A stretch of DNA of 64,000 nucleotides, taken from Myrmaecium sp. VS I D KN 1. Lineage: Eukaryota > Ascomycota > Dothideomycetes > Valsariales > Valsariaceae. The stretch lies in the NCBI GenBank assembly GCA_019775845.1, contig JADQAV010000037.1, forward strand, positions 62,001 through 126,000, in the 5' to 3' direction. Below the pieces are notes generated by a model. It was not told where the DNA came from. It saw only the letters and a list, made by a program, of their open reading frames with translations, and did no database searches. The first letter of the stretch is position 1. The number at the start of each line of letters is the position of its first letter. The position numbers and the translations under genes are program-made. This document shows, one piece after another, positions 14,549 through 24,877 of this stretch.

Positions 14549-14758
14549 GCAACGAAAAGAGTTGCTGAAACGAACTACAGAACCAGTAGGCCCTCGTTGA
14601 GGGACCCATATTTTCCCCTCAAAGTTAATCTGAAGGGGGATAAGGGGAATGCCGCGGTGTTGAAAAAACAAGTCAAAACAGAAACGCCGGGAGATTGCAA
14701 AAGATGAAAAAATGTGTCACCGGATGGTTTCACGATGAAGCGGTAGTAGGATGAAGAA
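13072..14758. other. Convergent 3' region with a poly(A)-containing inverted repeat
   Basis: This region lies between the stop codons of the permease and the C1-THF synthase gene. It is rich in pyrimidine runs (for example 13680-13800). It contains the inverted repeat around a long A-run at 14502-14562, listed separately. I see no gene. Confidence 0.5.
14502..14562. repeat. 10-bp inverted repeat flanking an A29 tract
   Basis: The arms ACTCTTTTCG (14502-14511) and CGAAAAGAGT (14553-14562) are perfect reverse complements. The 41-base loop contains 29 consecutive A (14516-14544). It lies about 200 bases beyond the stop of the minus-strand C1-THF gene, whose transcript would carry it as a U-run in a hairpin. 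It may act in termination or 3' processing; this is inference. Confidence 0.7.
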
Positions 14759-17700
14759 TTAGAAAAGGCCGTCCACCTCGCCCGTCTCAGGATCGATGTC
14801 AACGTTGAGGTAACCCGGCGCGGTGGGAAGACCGGGGATGGTCATGATATCGGCGGCGAGAGCGTACCTGAGTGAGTGTGTTAGTGATTGCTGTTTCTGG
14901 GCAGGCCTACAGGGGAGGGAGATAAGAGAAAAGCCATGCACTTACAGATAACCAGCGCCAGCCGCCATGCGAACGTCGCGGATGGGCACGGTGAAGCCGG
15001 TGGGCGCACCCTTCAAAGCCGGGTCGTGCGAGAGGGAGTACTGCGTCTTCGCGATGCAGATGGGCAGGTTGCCGAAGCCTTGCCGGACGTACGTGTCGAC
15101 CTTCTTCTGGGCCAGCTCGCTGAACTCGACCTTGGCCGCGCCGTACATGACCTGGCCGATCTTCTCGATGCGCTCCTGGACGGTGCCGTCGAGGTCGTAG
15201 AGCAGGCGGAAGCCCGGCTTCTCCTTCTCGGAGGCGGCGATGACGCCCTTGGCGAGCTCGACGGCGCCCTGGCCGCCTTCGGCCCAGTGGTTGGCCGGGA
15301 TGGCGTCCTCGGCCCCGGCGGCGATGGCTTCCTCGCGGATGACGTCGATCTCGGCGTCCGTGTCGGTGGTGAAGCGATTGATGGCGACGACGACGGGGAC
15401 GCCGAACTGCTTGGCGTTCGAGATGTGCTTGCGCAGGTTGATGCAGCCAGCACGCAAAAGGTCGACGTTCTCGGTGCGGTACACCTCGGGAAGCTGAGCT
15501 CCGGGGGTGACGTCGGGCCCACCGCCGTGGACCTTCAAGGCCCTCACGGTGGCGACAATGACCACGACGTCGGGGACGAGGCCGGAGGAGCGGCACTTGA
15601 TGTTGAAGAAACGCTCGCCGCCCATGGTGAAGTCGAAGCCAGCCTCGGTGACCACGAAGCCCGTCTTTTCGTTGTGGTCCTCATCCGGCTCCGTACCGGC
15701 GAGCTTCAATGCAAGCTTGTCGGCAATGATGGAGGAGGCGCCGATGGAGATGTTGGCGAAGGGTCCGGCGTGCACGAAAACGGGGGTTCCTTCCAGAGTC
15801 TGCATCAAGTTGGGCTTGATGGCGTCCTTCATCAAGACGGCGAGTGCACCGCTGACACCGATATCGTCGCAAGTAACAGGCTCGCCGCTCTTGGAGCTGG
15901 CGACCACCATCCTACCAAGCCTCTCTCTCATGTCTTTGAGATCATTGCTGAGGGCGAGAATGGCCATGCACTCGCTGGCCACGGAAATGTCGAAGCCTGT
16001 CTCGCGGGTGTGGCCCTTCTCCGTAGGAGCTTGGCCGACCGTAATCTGCCTCAGGTGCCTATCATTCACGTCGAGTACACGCTTCCAGGTGATTGTCTCT
16101 GGATCGATGTCTAATCTCGCGAATTTGCGGATTTCTTCTTCTGTGAGATCGTCCGGGTTGGTCTTGTTGATTCCGAGTTTTTCCAGTCTCCGGAACATGA
16201 TCGGAGCGAACTCCCTCTTGCCCTTCTTGACAGGAACCAATCTCTTGTACAGCGCGCCGTCCTTTTGCGTGCTTTCGTGGAACATCCTCGTCTCGATAGC
16301 AGCAGCGAGGAGGTTATTGGCGGCAGTAATGGCATGGATATCACCGGTCAAATGCAGATTGAATTCCTCCATGGGTATGACCTGACTGTAACCACCTCCC
16401 GCGGCGCCTCCCTTCGTACCGAACGTCGGCCCTTGGCTAGGTTGACGCACGTTGGCAAAGGCGACCCTCCCGAGGTGTGCAGCCAAGGCTTGACTCAGGC
16501 CCATTGTCGTAGTAGATTTGCCCTCGCCCAGAGGGGTGGGGGTAATGCCGGCAACGAGGACGTAGCGGCCATTGCGACGGTGCTCAAGTCTTTTCAGCAC
16601 GCCGAGGTCAACTTTGGCCTTGTAAGCACCATACGGCTCCAGCTCATGCTTAGCGATGCCAATCTCCTCCGCAAGCCGGGTGATATGCTTAGGGTGCTGT
16701 GCACGGGAAACGGCGATGTCGGAAGGAACAGGGTCCTGGAGCTTGAGGGGAAGAGGAGTGACATGGCGAGCCTTCTGCTTGTCAAAATAGGCGTTGGCAG
16801 ACTCAACAACGTTCTGAAGGAGCATAGCGACAGTCATGGGCCCAACTCCACCCGGGACGGGTGTGATGTGCGACGCCACTTCCACGGCGGCATCGTAGTC
16901 CACGTCGCCCACGAGACGTTGGCCTGACTTCCTTGAGGCATCCGGGATGTAGTTGGTGCCGACATCGATGACGACCGCACCAGGCTTCAGCCAGTCAGCT
17001 TTCACGAAGCGAGGCTGACCGATCGCGGCGACGACCACGTCCGCCTGGCGGATGATCTCCGGGATGTTCTGTGTCCTCGAGTGACAGACGGTCACGGTAG
17101 CATCGGCGCTCTTGAGGAGATAGCTGACCGGGCTACCGACGATATCGCTCCTCCCGAGAACCACAGCGTGCTTCCCGCGGACGTCAATGCCAGTCTCCTG
17201 CAGCAGGACCATGACACCCTTGGGTGTGCAAGGAGTGAAGAGTGGGCGTCCGCCCCTCTTAGCTAGCTCGCCAATATTCGCGACACCAAACCCGTCCACG
17301 TCCTTCTCGTCGGCCACGGCGGAGGTGATGGCATGCTCGGAGATGTGTTTGGGGAGAGGCAATTGGACGAGGAGACCATGGATGGATGGGTCATTGTTGA
17401 TTCTGTCGATCTCGGTGAGCAGCTCCTGCTCGGTGATATCTTCCGGGTAGTGCTCGAGCTTGCACACGATGTTGGCCTCCTCGGCAGCCTTGAGCTTCAT
17501 GCGCACATAGGTGCTGGAGTCGGAGCGATCGCCAACTACGTGGTAACCGGTCAGCGTGCGTGAGTGCGGTCACTCCGTCGGTCTGACTCACCTTGGATGA
17601 TGGTGAGAGAAGGCTTGTAGCGGGGGTTGCTCTGCTGCGCCTGTTTGATTTGCGCCCCGATTCTCTCGCGGATGCTTTTCGCGATGGCATTGCCATCGAT

Positions 17701-17859
17701 CTTGGCGGCAACCATGGCGATTGAGCTGCTCGAAAAGGATCTCGAGAGGGGTAGAGGGAGCGTAGGAGCACGGAGGAGCGCCGGGGACTGGATGCGGTGT
17801 TGTAGATTTCTGCCCCGCGGCCGAAAGGCTGCCCGGCCACTCCTGCAGATCGCCAACAT
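14759..17859 (-). CDS. Trifunctional C1-tetrahydrofolate synthase, with a probable mitochondrial presequence
   Basis: Exons 17859-17592, 17535-14946 and 14867-14759 encode 988 residues from the ATG at 17859, or 940 from the ATG at 17715. The N-terminal third is methylene-THF dehydrogenase/cyclohydrolase (YVRMK with the catalytic Tyr and Lys, [17 protein letters not shown]). The C-terminal two thirds are formate-THF ligase (P-loop TPLGEGKST). Together they interconvert 10-formyl-, methenyl- and methylene-THF for purine, thymidylate and Met-tRNA synthesis. Between the two ATGs lie 48 residues rich in Arg, Ser and Leu and poor in acids ([13 protein letters not shown]...LSRSFSSSS), a typical mitochondrial presequence. 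The second ATG has the stronger context (GCCATGG). Yeast has separate cytosolic Ade3 and mitochondrial Mis1; here one gene may serve both compartments. A further in-frame ATG at 17895 is less likely. Confidence 0.95.
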
Positions 17860-18863
17860 ACTCGTCTGAGTAACTAAGGAAGATAAGCCCACCAAGCGTC
17901 GCGCGCTCTATCTAGTGGTCCGCCGGCAACTTCCTGGCTTTTCGCGGGTCGGGCAATGATAGGGCGGTGAACAGGTGAGCGTGGGAGTCAAAAGATAGAA
18001 ATGTCTGAATATCTGCACTCCACTGCTATGACTGCCCTGCGCTCCGCAGCGGAGGATTATTAAGGAATTGCGCAAAGCTCGAGCGTGTGTGCTGGAGAAA
18101 AAAAAGGGCATGCCTCTTTTTCTCCAGATTTTTCCCTTTTTTCCCCTTTCCCGCGACAAGGTTCACACGACCGGGGATGCACTAGCCGCTAAATATGCTA
18201 TCTAACGCCCTGACGGTTGCGAGATAGACACCAGAGGAGGCCATCGCCAAGTGCAAGGCCTCAGAGAAGCAATCCTCTGCGGCCCTCCAAGGTGGGAGCA
18301 AATGGACCTAATAGAGAGGCTCCAGCTGGGATGAGGAATTCCATGTCTATATTCCGAACGAGGCTATGCCGCCTGCGCTCTAAAGTAGCATTTTGGAGCA
18401 TCTTGAGTAGCACTTGCAGTACATCTTGGAAACACCTTGTCACCTTGTATATAGGAGGAATCATCCAATGAGGCATGGGCATAAACACCATACCGTCTCT
18501 TGCAGATGACATTCGAGAGTCACCAGTGCAGTCCGCAGGCGCCATCGTCCAGTCCGACCACAAATACGAGTCTGCCTTATTGTCGGGGATGCGTAGTATA
18601 GCTTCATGACGAACAGTGAGTCACTCTGGATCCCGCGCTCGTCAACTGAAGAAGCGACGCACTACAGCTTGACGAGGCAGCAATATTCAAGCCTTGGCGT
18701 GGGAGATTAGATAAGATTGATCTATCCCACCACTTCGAAGCCCTGAGGTGAACGACCGAGTTTTCGATGGTCGCCCCCCGACGACTGCTTAACTGGACCA
18801 TCTGCCCCCTCGTAATAACTCTTCGATACCCTTCTCAAGTCTCCTCTCCATCGCAGATCCAAC
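17860..18863. other. Divergent promoter region, C1-THF synthase / eIF3i
   Basis: About 1 kb lies between two divergent start codons. A minus-strand open frame of 100 codons (18563-18261) has no recognisable motif and is not called. The region presumably holds two promoters. Confidence 0.5.
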
Positions 18864-20096
18864 ATGAGGCCCATCTTGCTTTCCGGTCACGTAAGGATGC
18901 TCCGCCCCGATTTTGTCACCTCCTTTGCTAACGTTTGGCCCTACAGGAAAGAGCTCTCACCCAGGTGAAGTACGTTGCCGCATCGCCATACTACGAAAAA
19001 AACGCTCTCGTCTGACTTGCTATAAGGTATAACGCCGACGGTGATATCATCTTCTCTGTATCGAAAGACCACGTCATTTGCGCCTGGTTCTCCGCGAACG
19101 GCGAGCGCCTCGGAACGTACCATGGACACCAAGGCGCCCTCTGGACCGTCGACGTCGACCCTACAACTACCATGCTTGCCAGCGGTGGTGCAGACAACAC
19201 GATGAGGCTTTGGGAGGTGAAGACCGGAAAGCTTCTGAAGACCTGGGACTTCCCCACCAGTATCAAGCGCGTGGAGTTCTCACCGGATGGCCGGCTGTTG
19301 TTGGGCATTACGGAGAAGCGTTCTGGACACCTGAGCACGATCATGGTGTACGAGATTGACCCGGATGTCAACGCGGAGCAGAAGAGCGAGCATTACCTGC
19401 GGATAGTGTGCGATGAGAGCAAAGCTACCGTGGCTGGTTTCAGCTACGGCGCTAAGTACATCATCGCTGGACACGAGGATGGTACCGTCTCGCAATGGGA
19501 TGCCAAGGTGCGTTTGGATTGTGCGTCTGGGAAAAGCCACTTGCTTCGGAAGCTGACCTTACCAGACCGGCGAGTTTAGGGATAGCATCCAAGCCCATGA
19601 GCCCGATATGCAGGTGACCGACCTTCAGTGGGCGCCGGACAGGACCTACTTCATCACCGCGTCCAAGGATAAGTCTGCGAAGGTATGATCATCGCCTTTC
19701 TCGCCCCGGACACCTGCTGACATTTACTAGCTCATCTCTGCTGCCGACCTTGAGATCCTCAAGTCATACACCGCCGATACCCCCCTCAACAGCGCCGCCA
19801 TAACCCCCGTGAAGGACTACGTGATCCTCGGCGGTGGTCAAGCCGCCATGGATGTCACCACCACCAGCGCCAGGCAAGGAAAGTTCGAGGCCCGGTTCTA
19901 CCACAAGATCTTCATGGAGGAGATCGGTCGTGTGCGCGGTCACTTCGGCCCCCTCAACTACGTCGCGGTGCACCCGAAGGGCACCGGCTACTGCAGCGGC
20001 GGTGAGGACGGCTACGTGCGCGTCCACCACTTCGACAAGCCGTACTTCGATTTCATGTACGAGGTCGAGCGGGAGCAGGCGACGGCGAACTTGTAA
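18864..20096 (+). CDS. tif34: Translation initiation factor eIF3 subunit i (Tif34), 337 residues
   Basis: Five exons: 18864-18890, 18947-18969, 19027-19507, 19566-19682 and 19731-20096. The first two are only 27 and 23 nt long, and intron 2 ends in the less common acceptor AAG. The protein begins [23 protein letters not shown] and folds as a WD40 propeller, with visible repeats such as [50 protein letters not shown] and [16 protein letters not shown]. eIF3i joins eIF3b and eIF3g in the eIF3 complex on the 40S subunit during scanning. The length matches the family exactly and the end ([10 protein letters not shown]) is typical. Confidence 0.96.
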
Positions 20097-20791
20097 ATGG
20101 GGTATTTCGGTCTTAATTTTTTTTCACGAAGCATGTAATGGCGTTTTGCGGGGTCAAAACTTTGGGCTGAAAGTAACCTGGGGAGGATGAAAGGAAGAAA
20201 GAAAGTAGAAGAAGAAGAAGAAGAAGCTTTTTCTTTCTGTCACGGCTTTTATGTTTCTGAAGGGAATCTAGAAAATTACCCCCGCTGGAAAGCATGACTA
20301 CTAGGTAGAAGAAACCAAGGGATCTTTGCGCCAACATGTGGATTCATGGGATTAGGTATCGGTTTCGTTGGTGAATTCCATTATATTGTACAAGGGTTGT
20401 GCCGTACCACGTTCCATCGCGATTGGCCAGGAGGACTTCGTCGACGAGGCTAATGGCCCAGCTGCCAACCTCAGGAAGCCTGATCAACTTCCATCTTCTT
20501 TCCCCTAGTTAACCATCTTAACCTCGTCAAGCCAACCGGAAAAGCAGAGAAAACCATGCTGCTCCTGCTATGCTGGTAAACCGGCATCACTGGCGTCGCT
20601 TGCGGTATGCAGATATTCCCTTTTTCGTGTACGTCCCCCTCTTCATGAAAAGGCTACATACATAGGTAGTACTTCAGACCCCCCTCCCCTCCCCCTGGGG
20701 AGGGGGAGGCGCTTTCCCATACTCTCTCGTCTTCCGTTGTTCCACCGTCTTTGTTTCTTCTTGCCAACCTCGCTGACCCAATTCTGTAACG
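20097..20791. other. Intergenic region between eIF3i and the histidine-phosphatase gene
   Basis: This holds the 3' flank of eIF3i (T-run at about 20117, a GAAGAA tract near 20205-20227) and the promoter of the next gene. No gene or RNA is recognised. Confidence 0.5.
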
Positions 20792-22254
20792 ATGGCGCAC
20801 GGCAGTCCTGTACTCTTCCTCCTCACCCTCCTGGCTGCGGGCTTCATCATCATGGGCGAGAGCTCCTCCTCCGCCGCGCCGGCCCGGTACCTCGCGTACA
20901 GCACGGTGACGGGGTATTTCCTGCAGGATGAACCGGGGACGGATGCGGGGGGGTTTGATTATGTATGTTCTTTACCTTTCTTTTTCTTTCCTAGTTGCTG
21001 TGTGTACGCTTTTTTTTCCTTCTTGTTGGATGAATGGTATTTCTTATCCTGGGCTCTCAAGGTGACCTCGAATCTGGGCTTGATCAACCGCACGTATGAA
21101 ACGGATAGCTGGTTTGGCCCTCGTCGGGAAAAGACGCAGTGGCAGCGGTTTGCGTACTTCGTTGAGTGGTTGAATGCGCTGGCGCCGGGGAATGTGAGGT
21201 ATAAGGTGCTGTTTATGGGGAGGCATGGTAGGTTTATGGACTTGGTGAATGTTTTGGGCTTGTGGATGAACTGACCCGTTTGACAATAGGGGAGGGATAT
21301 CATAATGTGGCGGAGAGCTTCTACGGCACGGCTGCTTGGGATGTAAGACACCCTCAGCCCTTTGGGATTGAGTGAGGAAGTGAAATTCTGACACGCAGAA
21401 TGCTAGTGCTACTGGTCCAAGCTGGATGGCAATGGGACTGTGACCTGGGCCGACGCTCATCTGACGGAGGCGGGGATTCAGCAGGCCTTGGTCGCCAATG
21501 GGTTTTGGAAAGAAGCGTTGGCGACGGCGGGCATCCCGGCGCCGGAGAGGTATTATACTAGTCCTCTGGCGAGGTGTTTGGAGACGGCGACGTATACGTT
21601 TGAGGGATTGAGTTTGCCTCGTGACCGGCCTTTTGTGCCGGAGATTAAGGAGGTGAGTTGGAATTCTCGTTTCTGACATTTTATAAATACAGTATATCAC
21701 AGGGGTTTGCAAGTCACTGGAGATCTGGTGGAAGTCTTCACATGGACAACCACGTGGACTGACAGTTACAACAGCTCCTGCGCGAGTCCATAGGGGTCCA
21801 TACATGCGAGTGAGTAAAGCTATGCTGCTTGTAGCCCCAACCAGCCCTGCTAACTGGGATGGTCTGCAGCCGACGCAGCAACAAGACGTGGATACATGAT
21901 AACTATCCTCATTACCCATTTGAGCATGGATTCGCAGAGGATGATCCCCTCTGGGTTCCCGACCTTCGGGAATCGCACTCCGCCCAGGTGCTGAGGCTGA
22001 AGACGCTCCTCGATGACATCTTCACCTCGGATGACAGCACCTTCATCTCTCTGACGAGCCATTCCGGGTCGATCGGCGCTCTTCTGGAGGCGATTGGACA
22101 CCGCACGTTCAGCCTCAGCACAGGAGCGGTGATCCCGGCTCTCGTGAAGGTGGAAACAGTGGAAGGCACTCCGCCGGCCACGACCGTAGACCCCTGGACA
22201 CCGGCACCGACCTGTACGGTGGTGCCTGATGCGAGTGTGACCGCCACTGTTTGA
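20792..22254 (+). CDS. Phosphoglycerate-mutase-like histidine phosphatase with an N-terminal hydrophobic segment, 351 residues
   Basis: Six exons: 20792-20962, 21062-21227, 21290-21342, 21407-21652, 21775-21809 and 21870-22254. The core has the catalytic RHG box in LFMGRHGEGYHN, the second-half TSPLARCLETA block and the closing histidine in SLTSHSGSIGALL, which define the histidine phosphatase superfamily. Residues ~5-22 (SPVLFLLTLLAAGFIIMG) form a signal peptide or anchor, so the enzyme is probably secreted or held at a membrane. Related fungal genes are annotated only as phosphoglycerate-mutase family; the substrate is unknown. Intron 1 (99 nt) is a multiple of three without a stop, so retention would add 33 hydrophobic residues. 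Comparison with the family motif FDY|VTSNLGLINRTYETD supports splicing. Confidence 0.88.
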
Positions 22255-22661
22255 GAATGCCACCAATTGCATGCTAGGCAAAGCAGTTTAGATAGCGCCA
22301 ACGCATGTCCCTGACATGCCGTGAGGCAAATCCTAGAAATCAAAGCCGTTCGATTCGTTCGCACGAGGGGAATCTCCCAAGCGAAGCCTCGGGTATCTGA
22401 GGGATGAGGATGGATTTCCTGTTCGGCGGATTGTACCTGTTAGCAAGATGGCCCAGCCTCGAGCCTGGCGCCAATCGGAGCGGCCATAGCCCGGGCCCCA
22501 GGTGCGCTAACGTGGGAGTACCTGCGGTGCCGACCTCGGGAGGGAGATACCCCGCGCGTCACCGTTACCCGGCACTCGAGCACAAACTCACGCCTTCGAA
22601 CCATCTCAGAGCTCCAGGAGAGCCCTTTATAAAAGTGAGGACGCCTCGATTCGCCGCCATC
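22255..22661. other. Promoter region of the isocitrate dehydrogenase gene
   Basis: About 400 bases separate two plus-strand genes. The only clear element is the TATA box at 22628-22634, listed separately. Confidence 0.5.
22628..22634 (+). promoter_or_regulatory. TATA box close to the first start codon of the isocitrate dehydrogenase gene
   Basis: TATAAAA lies only 34 bases before the first ATG (22662). Transcripts started by this box would begin near or after that ATG, and the next in-frame ATG is at 22821. The position suggests that transcription-start choice selects the form of the enzyme. Confidence 0.55.
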
Positions 22662-24465
22662 ATGAGCTCCTTCGGAAGCCTCCGCTGCGCCACCCACTCC
22701 CTCTCCGCAACCACCCGCTCCGCGCCGTTTTCCCGCGTGAACCGCTGCGCTCAGATCGCAGCCTCGACCAGCTTCGTCAGACAGGCGCCCTTCGTCGGCG
22801 GCTTCGCTCAGTTGCGGACGATGGCGAGCTTCAAGAAGATCAAGGTCGCGAACCCGGTGGTGGAGCTGGACGGCGATGAGATGACCAGGATCATTTGGAA
22901 GGACATCAAGGACAAGGTACGCCCGAGCCCTTGCTGCGCGGGCATGCCCTGCAGCGGCAGCAGCCATGCGGCTTTCCCCACGTGCGTTTAAGCTTCCAAC
23001 GGCTGACTGAAACCTCCAGTTCATCCACCCGTGAGTTGTGCCTGCCGTACTTTCACGGAGATTTTTCACATCAGCTCCGATACCGGCGAACTGACAGTCA
23101 CCAGCTACCTCGATGTCGACCTCAAGTATTACGATCTTGTACGTTTCAGCTCGGATATACAGCGCTTGAGCTTAAGATGGAGGCTGACAATGGTGTAGGG
23201 CTTGGAATACCGTGACCAGACCAACGACAAGGTCACGCTGGATGCCGCGGAGGCGATCAAGAAGTACTCGGTCGGTGTCAAGTGTGCCACCATCACTCCC
23301 GATGAGGCCCGCGTGAAGGAGTTCAATCTCAAGCAGAGTATGAAGATTGCGTTACTGCATGGGGAAAATGGCTGCTGACAGACGTAGTGTGGCTTTCTCC
23401 CAATGGCACCATCCGAAACCATCTGTAGGTGCTCCGAATCAACCTACGAAGAACGCGCGACTGATGATCCTACAGCGGCGGTACCGTCTTCCGTGAGCCC
23501 ATCGTCATTCCTCGTATCCCTCGCCTCGTACCCGGCTGGAAGCAGCCCATCATCATCGGTCGCCATGCGTTCGGTGACCAATACCGTGCCAAGGACACCG
23601 TGATCAACGAAGAGGGCACCCTCGAGATGGTCTTCACCCCGAAGAACGGCGGCGAGCCCCAAAGGATCAAGGTGTTCGAGTTCCCTAAGGACGGCGGCGT
23701 CGCCCAGACCCAGTACAACACGGCCGAGTCCATCACGGGTTTCGCCCACTCGAGCTTCAAACTCGCGCTGAACAAGAAGCTGCCGCTCTACATGAGCACC
23801 AAGAACACCATCCTGAAGAAGTACGACGGCCGCTTCAAGGACATCTTCCAGGAGATCTACGAGAAGGAGTACCGGAAGGACTTCGAGGCCGCCGGCATCT
23901 GGTACGAGCATCGTCTGATCGACGACATGGTCGCCCAAATGATCAAGAGCGAGGGCGGCTACATCATCGCCATGAAAAGTCAGTCACCCCCTATCCCCCC
24001 AATCTTGCCATCAAACAACTCGACTAACCCACCCATCCAGACTACGACGGTGACGTCCAATCCGACATCGTCGCCCAAGGCTTCGGCTCCCTCGGCCTCA
24101 TGACCTCCATCCTCGTCACGCCCGACGGCAAAACCTTCGAGTCCGAAGCCGCCCACGGCACCGTCACCCGCCACTACCGCGAGCACCAGAAGGGCCGCGA
24201 GACCTCCACCAACCCCATCGCTTCCATCTTCGCCTGGACCCGCGGCCTGGCCAAGCGCGGCGAGCTCGACGGCACCCCGGACGTCGTCGCCTTCGCCGAG
24301 GCCCTCGAGAAGGCCTGCGTCGACGCCGTCGATGTGGATGGCGTCATGACCAAGGATCTCGCCCTTGCCTGCGGCCGCAAGGACCGCGAGGCCTGGGTCA
24401 CCACGTCGGTCTACCTGGATGCGGTGGAGAAGCGGTTGAAGCAGAGCTTGAAGGAGAAGTTGTAA
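22662..24465 (+). CDS. idpA: NADP-dependent isocitrate dehydrogenase, 467 residues, probably dual-targeted
   Basis: Seven exons: 22662-22916, 23020-23030, 23105-23138, 23199-23337, 23388-23424, 23476-23978 and 24041-24465. Exon 2 is only 11 nt (encoding FIHP at its junction). The enzyme converts isocitrate to 2-oxoglutarate and yields NADPH. Family blocks seen are [33 protein letters not shown] and [20 protein letters not shown]. The first 53 residues are rich in Arg, Ser and Ala without acids, a mitochondrial presequence ending just before [12 protein letters not shown]. The internal ATG at 22821 has a strong context (GACGATGG) and would give the cytosolic form. In Aspergillus a single gene of this type is known to supply more than one compartment. 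The C-terminus EKL is only a weak match to a peroxisomal tripeptide. Confidence 0.96.
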
Positions 24466-24877
24466 ATGATATCGTCGCGGTGATACCTAGTGAAACTTGG
24501 TCTTTGGGTTGGGGTTTGGGTTTGGGGGGTGGGGGATGGGGATTGGATGAGAAGAACCATTTTGGATTGATGAATGTGTAGGATTATTATCTGAAGGAGG
24601 GGATCTCCTTCCTCTTTCTTCTTTCTTTTTCTTCGTGGGCAGAAAAAGTTACAGCATCTTCGGTCACCCACCTACTTCTTGTTTTACAAGCAGCCTCCAT
24701 AAAAAATCTAGGCTGACACTGGAAAGAAACAGAATAAATAGAAATGCATGTGTGCACGTATGCATAACCCCCTGATCAACACATGGGTAGGCACAGTCGG
24801 GATCCAAAGACTCGCCGCCAGAGGCACAACAATGACCACAACCGGAGCGTACATCACCTACCGTGTCCCCCCCTCCA
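24466..24877. other. Convergent 3' region between isocitrate dehydrogenase and the GH3 pseudogene
   Basis: About 410 bases lie between facing stop codons. A G-rich stretch (GGGTTTGGGTTTGGGGGGTGGGGG, about 24508-24540) follows the dehydrogenase stop. No gene is seen. Confidence 0.5.

Noticed and set aside
14888-16114. 408-codon open frame on the plus strand inside the C1-THF synthase gene
   Set aside because: It is antisense to a strongly conserved coding exon and reads as a repetitive Asp/Gly/Val/Leu string, the usual mirror of GC-rich codon bias.
18261-18563. 100-codon minus-strand open frame upstream of the C1-THF gene
   Set aside because: No motif or family is recognised, and it lies in a divergent promoter region.
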